Part shown: positions 57,086 through 64,000 of the stretch, one piece after another
Layout: the number at the start of each line of letters is the position of its first letter
Numbering within the stretch: the stretch's first letter is position 1
NCBI GenBank assembly: GCA_023052935.1
Contig: CM041292.1
Span: 101,162,426-101,226,425, forward strand
DNA: 64,000 nucleotides
From: Piezodorus guildinii
Lineage: Eukaryota > Arthropoda > Insecta > Hemiptera > Pentatomidae
Direction of reading: 5' to 3'
The notes under the pieces: model-generated
What the model saw: the letters and a program-made list of their open reading frames with translations, nothing else
Told to the model about the DNA's origin: nothing
Databases searched by the model: none
Translations under genes and position numbers: made by a program

Positions 57086-57998
57086 ATAAAAGAGGCGATA
57101 AAAAAAATGCAGATTTCCTCCTTAAAATTTCCTTACTACACATTCTTTGTAAAACCTATCGGGACAATGCGTAAGTATGAACCCTCTATTTTACTTCTAA
57201 AGCATATCAATCCTATAAATGAATGCCGTAGAATAATTTCGATTCTGCTCAATATTATTAACTGTCCCAGAACTGTCTTTATACTAATTGTGTCGTCGTT
57301 GGAGGAAACAATATCGCTTCGCTTCACTGATTAGTTTTTAGGCAGAGCACATTCCTCCTCCTGACAGAAACCCCTACAGTAAATTTAAAACCAACTAATG
57401 ACAGACGATATAGGCACCATTGAGTTGCCAAAAAGTTAATTAATCAACAAAATTATTATTAAATCACATAAATTGTAAATTTAAGTTTAAAATGTAAAGT
57501 TTAGATTCTAAACATACAATCGAAGATTCTTTAAACAATATTAAATGCTACACAACAGAGGATATTCTACTTCTTGAAGGTCATCATCTCATTTTGTATA
57601 CCTTATTCTATCAAATAAAATTTCTCACACTATTCATATAACAAAATTTATATTTTACTGGACTCATCTCTATAATTTTTTCTGTAACGATGAAACGACA
57701 ACGGCTCAGAGACCATTAAGATATAATTCCTGGACATGGTATAAGTATAAATAGCGTCCTAAAGTGGTCTCTGATAACATGTTAAACGATTACAGAATGA
57801 GGAGGCTTGTAATTATCCCACTCAAAATGGAATAAATCAATTTTTCCAAACTGGAGGTACATACTGAACATTTTCCCCTGCAATAAGTGTATGGTATATT
57901 TTTCATGAGATTACTTAACCTAATTAAAATACATGCAGTAAATTTTACTCAGAATCCCAGATACACTCATATTTCGATTGTGATAATAGCCAAACTAA
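57086..57998. other. AT-rich sequence, nothing recognised
   Basis: No coding similarity or clear repeat is supported before the tandem repeats at 57999. Confidence 0.4.
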
Positions 57999-58340
57999 AA
58001 TGGAAGAGAAAGTTTAGGGTCAACATTGTTCAGTTTAAATTTTATCAAATTCTATCCTCTATCTTCACTTCAAAATGCGAAACGCATTTTCCTTGACATA
58101 AATATATTTCGAAAAAGGCTCTACCAATTAGGCCCACAGACAGAGGAAAGTTTAGGATTAATGTAAATATGGTTCGGTATCAATTTTATTTAATTATATT
58201 AACTAATTTCAGCATGTGAAAACGCTCATTCTTTCCTTGACACACCTTTCCTCGTCTGGCACAAATCTAGAGGAAAGTTAGATATTGGTATAAAAACGGC
58301 CCAGTTTATGTTAGATGAAATGTCAAGTATTTACAATCAA
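57999..58340 (+). repeat. Degenerate tandem repeat, ~130-140-bp period
   Basis: Three diverged units begin 'gaagagaaagtttaggg' (about 58001), 'agaggaaagtttagg' (58142) and 'agaggaaagttag' (58270). The first two also share 'cgca/gctc ... ttccttgaca' at their ends. Confidence 0.55.
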
Positions 58341-58369
58341 TGAAAATTCATTTCGCATTACTTTGACTT

Positions 58370-58520
58370 TATGAAATATATAGCAGGGAGAGTACTGCGA
58401 TCGTGAAAATTTTCTGATTTTCGAATTCCAGTTTTCAACGGAATTACACGATTTAGGGTCCGCTGAGTCTAAATGATAGTATATTTAACTCCCGCAAAAA
58501 GGTCTCTTCGTGTGTGCGGT
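58370..58520 (-). repeat. Interspersed repeat Y, copy 2
   Basis: The complement of 'cgtgaaaattttctgatttt', 'cagttttcaacggaattaca', 'tttagggtccgctgagtc' and 'cgcaaaaaggtctcttcgtg' follows copy 1 (49255-49510) in reverse. Confidence 0.65.
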
Positions 58521-58589
58521 GTCTACTTTGGTAAACTCCATAAAACTGAAATTTTATATTTTAGAATCATAAACGTCTGAAAGGTAAGG

Positions 58590-58805
58590 CAGAGACGTGG
58601 TTTAGTGGATAGAGCTACTCGCAGCTCTCTAGGTTCTGGGTTCGAAACTTCGACTGAGTCAGCAGAATCATTTATTCTGTTATTTCAGCAGTGGAGGGAA
58701 CCTCTTGGGGTATACCCAGCCTCTATAAAGTGGGTATCCAACGATTGGAGAAAAACCTGAAGGCTGAGCGTGCTCTAGGCCAAATCACCTCCTTGCATAC
58801 CATTT
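58590..58805 (+). repeat. SINE family B, copy 2
   Basis: A box TGGTTTAGTGG (58598-58608) and B box GGTTCGAAACT (58639-58649) are both near-consensus and 30 bp apart, tRNA-like spacing. The body ends with 'cctccttgcata' as in the copy at 41885. Confidence 0.75.
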
Positions 58806-59264
58806 ATTTTGCACCTTTTCAGGATGTTCTAAAACGGCTCTAACGATGTTGATATTACACGCAATTTCGATGTAAAATTTAATGGCCGTTAATATCGAGT
58901 AGGTAAATAAATATATTTTAATATCCTCTAAAGTGCCTTTAATTTTTTAGATTAGAAATTGATAAAAAAACATCTTAATATACATGTGTAACGAATATGA
59001 CTAGCAATTAAACGAGACCAAAAATATTTTTAAGGTATTTTTTTTTTTCATAAATAAGAATAAGGTATATAATATAAAGTTAGGAAGCAAACATTTGAGA
59101 AACATAGTCTTATATTTTATATACAAGACCTAATTTTTTAGTGAAAATTTTTTCGAAGGATATTAGGAAAAGAACAGATCAATAGAAATTAAATAAGGAG
59201 GAAAAACGGTGAAATTTACTTAATATTTAATGATTATTTTATTGTTATTAATTTTTTTTTTTTT
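58806..59264. other. AT-rich sequence, nothing recognised
   Basis: A T run near 59040; nothing else supported. Confidence 0.4.
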
Positions 59265-59560
59265 AGATGAAGTTTGGCAGACTAAAGTGGGCTTGTTACG
59301 TAACAAGGATGGACAATGAAGCAATCCCCAAGATGATCCTGGCGGAATCTTCATATGGCGCAAGAAGAAGAGGGGGACCAAAACTAAGATGATCAGACGT
59401 TATGGCAAGAGATCCAAGGATGCCCTGGGAGTCAGGAGCTGTATGGATGGCTGCACAGAACAGAGAAGACTGGAGGAAGCAAGTGGAGGAGGCCAACAGG
59501 AATCACCGGGTTGTAGCTCCGAGACAGTTATGTACAAATTTGTGGAAGGTAATGTAAAGT
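59265..59560 (+). pseudogene. LINE RT C-terminal fragment
   Basis: One frame reads MKFGRLKWACYVTRMDNEAI, PKMILAESSYGARRRGGPK, then a TGA and NREDWRKQVEEANRNH. This is the C-terminus typical of another RTE-like subfamily (RLKWAGHV.RM ... RRGRPK.RW ... DR..WR..V.EA). A single stop breaks it; it follows a T run directly, so it is very short and 5'-truncated. Confidence 0.7.
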
Positions 59561-59782
59561 GATTAAAACATATAATAATTTTACATTGTTTTATTATTTA
59601 ACCTAAAACATATGTTTCCAACGAAACTGAATAAAATGCAATGACCTTTTTAATTGTAAAATTATTTCATAGCTCTTATACCGATTTAATCAATCGAGGT
59701 AAGTGAAAGTCGTGTGTTGCACGCACCAGGTTTTTTATATGATTATAAAAATATCGTAACCTTTTTTTTAACCTAAATATCA

Positions 59783-59960
59783 TACATGACGCAGACTTAT
59801 CCCGAAATGGATATACCTCCACTAAATCCAAACTCACAAATTCATTTGTCCGCAACCTATCATTCCCACTTTATCCTGTTATCTCTCTGAGGCCATTGAA
59901 AAGAAGATGTCATAGAGAACTCCCAATCTTAATAAACATTGAAGTGCTTACCACTGGATA
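59783..59960 (+). mobile_element. Jockey 3' coding fragment
   Basis: Reads a degraded end of ORF2 up to SLRPLKRRCHRELPI, comparable to the C-terminal RRLKRRW.RDLL of Jockey family C. Confidence 0.45.
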
Positions 59961-60714
59961 GTTTCTTCAAAAGACTTTTTCACTTCCATAATTATGATTT
60001 AACACTTTTACTTGTATTTTATTAAGTAAATAACACTAAAATATATTTAACACTCTAAAACTTTTTTTTTATTCCCTTAATTCTTCATAAAAATAGTGGT
60101 GAAACTATACTGACATAGTTTGCAAACGTTTAATTTTTCATCTGTACTGTATAAAATGAATAGTTCCTTTTATCACTACTATTCATTTCTAGTAACGGTA
60201 GTACGGATAATTAATTAAGATAAAAAACAGTTTATTGTTTTTCTAAACATTCATACGTTCAGCAGCATCATCGACCTATTTTATCGTAAATCAAAAAGGA
60301 GGTTATAGTTTCATTAGGTTAATGTTATTCCCTGAAGGCAAAATTCTGGATCAAGAGAATAAAAAAATGTTATGTAACGAAATCCTTTCGGAAAATGACT
60401 GAGCAACCCAAAGTTGATCTTTCCCTAATGGCCCAAGAGAAAGGAAACGTAAGCAGAACTAAAATATTGATCGTTTCCAGTCCGGTTTTCAAAACAGGCT
60501 ATTACTCATTCTACGGCTCAATTAACGTATTTCTTCAAAACCAAATGCAATAATATTCTTCTGTACTATCGGTGCGCTTCATTATAGAATATATATTTAT
60601 GATGTAACTTTTAATATATTGTTACAAATAACATCATGTATCAGCATTTGTAAAATGCACAAACCTTATTTTTTGAACCTAAAATCAAAGTAAATGATGA
60701 GCTTCTCCTTGCAG
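59961..60714. other. AT-rich sequence, nothing recognised
   Basis: No feature is supported; it ends in 'ttctccttgcag', the acceptor-like tract of the next segment. Confidence 0.4.
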
Positions 60715-60849
60715 AAATGTACATGTCCAGAGGTGCAAATTGCCAAAAATGTAGTGGCATTGAAAGCCTACAGTATAAATCCGATACTTTGGTCTATATT
60801 GGGATAAAATATTCTAAAAGATTCTACGCGGAATTATTCACGCGGCAAG
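60715..60849 (+). CDS. Candidate host-gene internal exon (135 bp)
   Basis: A strong acceptor (ttctccttgcag) precedes an open 135-bp segment that ends CAAG|GTATAT, a good donor. With two bases completing a split codon it reads MYMSRGANCQKCSGIESLQY and on to FYAELFTRQG, about 44 codons without a stop, with two closely spaced Cys residues. Its length is a multiple of three and both ends are phase 1, like 7120-7236, with which it is frame-compatible. The protein is not recognised. Of the two exon candidates this has the better splice sites. Confidence 0.45.
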
Positions 60850-60965
60850 GTATATTTCGAATCACACGATACAGAATGCCATAAACATCCCAACATTAAA
60901 TTCTTACATTCGTGACAATTACAACACATTAAAAGTAATTGAAACTTAACCACCCAACGTAACGC

Positions 60966-61580
60966 CATGTTATTTTTTTTTTTAATTATATTTTATTGAA
61001 ATTTACAACTGTATACTACAATACATCAAGTAAATATGGTGATAAAGATATGTACATGAATAACGTGAAGAGAAACTGCCCATTGGCAGCACTCTAGTAA
61101 TCAATCTAAACAAGAAGGTCTCGAGGCCATCTTCTCTTCAGACGCCTCGGTGGATTATCAGGGATTGTAGAGGAAGCAAGGATTGAAACTAGTGGATTAG
61201 AGTGGGAATGGAGTTTGTCATGGAAGGAATGATACTTGGTATATGGCCAAATCGGCTACATACGGAATTTGGAGGTCTTTATGAATGATTTTGTTGTGAC
61301 AAAGTAAGGAGCGTTAAGGATCTTACGAAGGATTTTGGATTGTAAGGATTGGATACGGCAAAAGAATTGGATGGTTTAGTAAAGCCCCATAGCTCAACTC
61401 CGCAGGTCCAGATAGGCCTTATAATTGTCATGTTAATGTGTTTTTTGTAGTTAAGTGAAAGGTTAGAGCGTCTGTCTAGTAAGTGTTGGAGTAGCCGAAA
61501 ACGTCGATCAGTTTCTTGTCTTTTCAGTCTTGTATGCGGATTCCATGTAAGGCGTTTGTCAAGCAGGAGTCCTAAATGTT
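60966..61580 (-). mobile_element. Jockey family C LINE, 5'-truncated
   Basis: The plus-strand T run (60972-60983) is the poly(A) tail. On the minus strand the RT starts at LGLLLDKRLTWNPHTRLKRQ, followed by IIRPIWTCGVELWG and RRWPRDLLV, then the 3' UTR with 'gtgctgccaatgggcag'. ATGTTA occurs at both edges (60967 and about 61577), a possible short target duplication. Confidence 0.8.
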
Positions 61581-62163
61581 AGTTTTGATTAGGACATAAT
61601 TTAGAAATAATTTGGACATTAAGTTAGTTTTAAGCCTTTCATTAACACAAAAATGGGTAAGCCCCATCAGCTCAATTGTTTAACTCGTTAAACTACTATT
61701 TTGTAAACATCACAGTAATATGAGACAATACATAAACACAATCTTAAAATGTAACATAGAGACAGTATAAGATGTTCGACTACATAAATTATAAATATTA
61801 AATTTTATGTTGTGAATTGGAGATATCTAAAAAAATTAAAATTAAAATAACCCATATCACCTTGTTACTTTGCATTCCTCCTCCTTATTTCGAAGCCTAC
61901 TCCAAAGACCAACTAATAGAAAACGGCCGAGAGATCAACTGATATCTAATATGATTTCATGACCCACTAAACTAATTTGTAGGGCCCTGGTAAGAAATAT
62001 CACTAAAAATTAAGAAGTCACATTCTCTCGATACGCGGTAGCGAATAATAATGATAATAAATCAAAGCTTGTAAGAGCTTAAACCGACCGCGATAACACT
62101 GATGACCCGCTTAAGGTAATTCTAATTACAAAGCATAATTTCTTTATTTATTTTGTTTATGCC
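61581..62163. other. AT-rich sequence, nothing recognised
   Basis: A GC-richer patch at 61860-62110 matches no repeat recognised here. Confidence 0.35.
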
Positions 62164-62391
62164 CTAAAGAGTCATTGGCAACAGAGGCTTATCTTCATTA
62201 TCTTGCAACACATCTTTTAGGGTTCCTGCCGAATTAATTATTCGCCCTGTTGGTTCAAATAGGGGACAATCAAACTGTATATGTTGGGACCCTACTTGTA
62301 CCCTGTTGGGACTGTATACATAAATGTTCGACCGTTTGTGAAACGTTGTTACAAGAAAGGTGGGTGCATAATTAAATAGTACCTGTTTCAT
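62164..62391 (-). pseudogene. Possible C-terminal fragment of an RNase H-type LINE
   Basis: A 75-codon minus-strand frame contains GSQHIQFDCPLFE, resembling the 'HI..DCP.F' block that ends ORF2 of RNase H-bearing LINEs (compare IKHIIENCPKF at 40890), and ends LKDVLQDNEDKPLLPMTL. The first zinc-binding Cys pair is not visible. Tentative. Confidence 0.3.
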
Positions 62392-62406
62392 ATTTTAAAT
62401 ATGCAG

Positions 62407-62411
<5 letters not shown>

Positions 62412-62461
<50 letters not shown>
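62412..62461. repeat. (TA)n microsatellite
   Basis: About 25 TA units. Confidence 0.95.
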
Positions 62462-62466
<5 letters not shown>

Positions 62467-64000
62467 TTATACTTATAAAGTTAGACGCATTGCTAAACCA
62501 GTATCTCTTGAAACAGTAATTAAAAAACTACTAAAAAAAATAAGCTCTATGGAATATGGCAAAATGTAAGCCTACATTTTTAAAAGCTTCTAGCCCTTGA
62601 ACATACCACACCCATTTCCAAATGACAGAAATGCCTTTCCAAAAATGTTTTCCTCCTTGTAATTAGGCCTAATTTTGTCAGCTATTTTGTAATGATCTAT
62701 GCTTCAGTAAAAGGCCGGGTCGTTAATCATAAATTTAGGCAATTTAAACGGCGAATTTTTCAACCCACTTCTGACATATATATTGATATTCATACAGTAT
62801 TTTTCTATAAATGATTTACCATACATCAAATTAATGCGAAATATTATACTGTCTCAATTAGCTTCATTTAAATTTTAAATATTTTTACTATTATTACCTA
62901 TAGATAAATTAAATATAGTAATTTTTTTTTTATAAATTGGTTATCCGACTCTTTGATTATCATTTTCGATTTTTTATTATCTTATAAACAAAACAAGTCT
63001 TCTGTGTTTACAAAATATTGTTTTCAAAGCATGTCGCAACTCTTGAATTTTTAGGGCTATTAGTTCTACTATTCTGCTTACCTATTGTATTAATAGTTTC
63101 ATAGCAACGATTTCAACACTTCATTATAGTATGTCTGATTTTTTGATATTTAATAAATTGTGTACAACTGGTAGCCGTTGCGTTTACTACTTTACATCTT
63201 TGCGAGATGATATAACAAGCGGAAAAGTTAAATTTTCCAATTTTCCGTGAATTCCCATATTTGGTTATTTAAAGAGGAGAAGAGATAGAGAAAATTATTT
63301 TTTTAAATATCCGATGCAGCGAGAAATCATTAAGTGTTTTGCCAGTTGTTACGGAAAGACTAATGAATATTTGTAACAAGTTTTAGTTTACATTTCAGAA
63401 ATTATAAGTTACTGCACTAATAACATTATGTGAAAATATAACATTTGTACAATAGTGATGCACAGTATTAAATGTAACGACTGCACCAGCTCCAATATCT
63501 GCGACGTGGCGCATTCTTATCAGCATTCGAAATGTAAAGAAATATCACAAAATTAATAAATGAGTTTCCAAAAAAATATTTGGCGGCAACATTAATGATG
63601 GCCAAAGTCTAACTCATTTGTCTGATATAAATTCAAAACAATGAAAAATCATAACACATAAAGGAACTAATTTTAAAAGTAAAGGGTAATTTTTATTCTT
63701 ACAGGTTCACATGGTTAAACGTTTAATATAATCTTTCTTGAGCCATCAAATGCCAAAAATTCGTTATTTGATAATTTCTTTAACATAATTATTTTTTTAA
63801 AGACACTCGGTGTCCTGAATACGAAATAATGTTTTCAGTGAACTAATGTATTTTTTCAACCTGCTTATTCTGATCAATTTTCTTTCTTTACTTCAAAAAT
63901 GACTTCTGTACATTTAAAAAATATCGGCCGCTATTTTGAAAAAAAAAAGAATTGTACCCATCTCGAGTTTTCGGGATCGTCTTTAGGTCCAATGTAACAT
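62462..64000. other. AT-rich sequence, nothing recognised
   Basis: No coding similarity, repeat or RNA gene is supported. Confidence 0.4.

Noticed and set aside
57887..58096. 69-codon open frame
   Set aside because: It overlaps the degenerate tandem repeats and has no recognisable motif.

Overview
The window reads as repeat-rich nuclear DNA of an arthropod, most likely an insect; the order cannot be fixed from sequence alone. It is AT-rich, full of (TA)n tracts, and carries LINEs of the Jockey, CR1-like, RTE-like and I-like groups, tRNA-derived SINEs, a Helitron, a Ty3/gypsy LTR element and several inverted-repeat elements. There is no bacterial-style gene content, no rRNA or intact tRNA gene, and no intact host gene that I can name.

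Layout. 1-6.8 kb: decayed RTE-like reverse transcriptase (RT), a Jockey 3' fragment, and a CR1-like element with an intact ORF1 but an internally deleted ORF2. 7-12.3 kb: an exon-like segment, a small foldback element, a Helitron with both termini, and a CR1-like remnant. 12.3-22 kb: mostly AT-rich sequence with SINEs, a ~240-bp-arm foldback and a truncated Jockey copy. 22.06-26.96 kb: a full-length Jockey element (minus strand) with a 10-bp target-site duplication. 27-38 kb: SINE copies, one split by a foldback, a second foldback, a partly deleted tandem duplication of RTE-like sequence, a MITE and LINE tails. 38.8-41.65 kb: an inverted-repeat element split by a 5'-truncated I-like LINE with a 12-bp duplication. 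42.3-48.6 kb: a second copy of that element split by a GC-rich gypsy element with near-identical LTRs and a primer-binding site complementary to tRNA-Phe. 49-64 kb: Jockey, CR1-like and SINE fragments, a decayed THAP-type gene start with a CpG-containing upstream region, a second exon-like segment at 60.7 kb, and AT-rich sequence.

How the parts relate. The LINEs would have supplied RT and endonuclease for themselves and perhaps the SINEs, but nearly every copy is 5'-truncated, frameshifted or missing catalytic residues. Nesting gives relative ages: the inverted-repeat element is older than the I-like and gypsy insertions, and SINE family A is older than one foldback. Two plus-strand exon-like segments (7120-7236 and 60715-60849) have the same intron phase, so much of the window could be intron of one host gene; this is inference.

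The observations most worth following up are three short inverted-repeat elements whose arms carry a hammerhead-ribozyme-like core, the unclassified inverted-repeat element at 38.8-41.65 kb with its interrupted second copy, the recent-looking gypsy insertion, and the THAP remnant.
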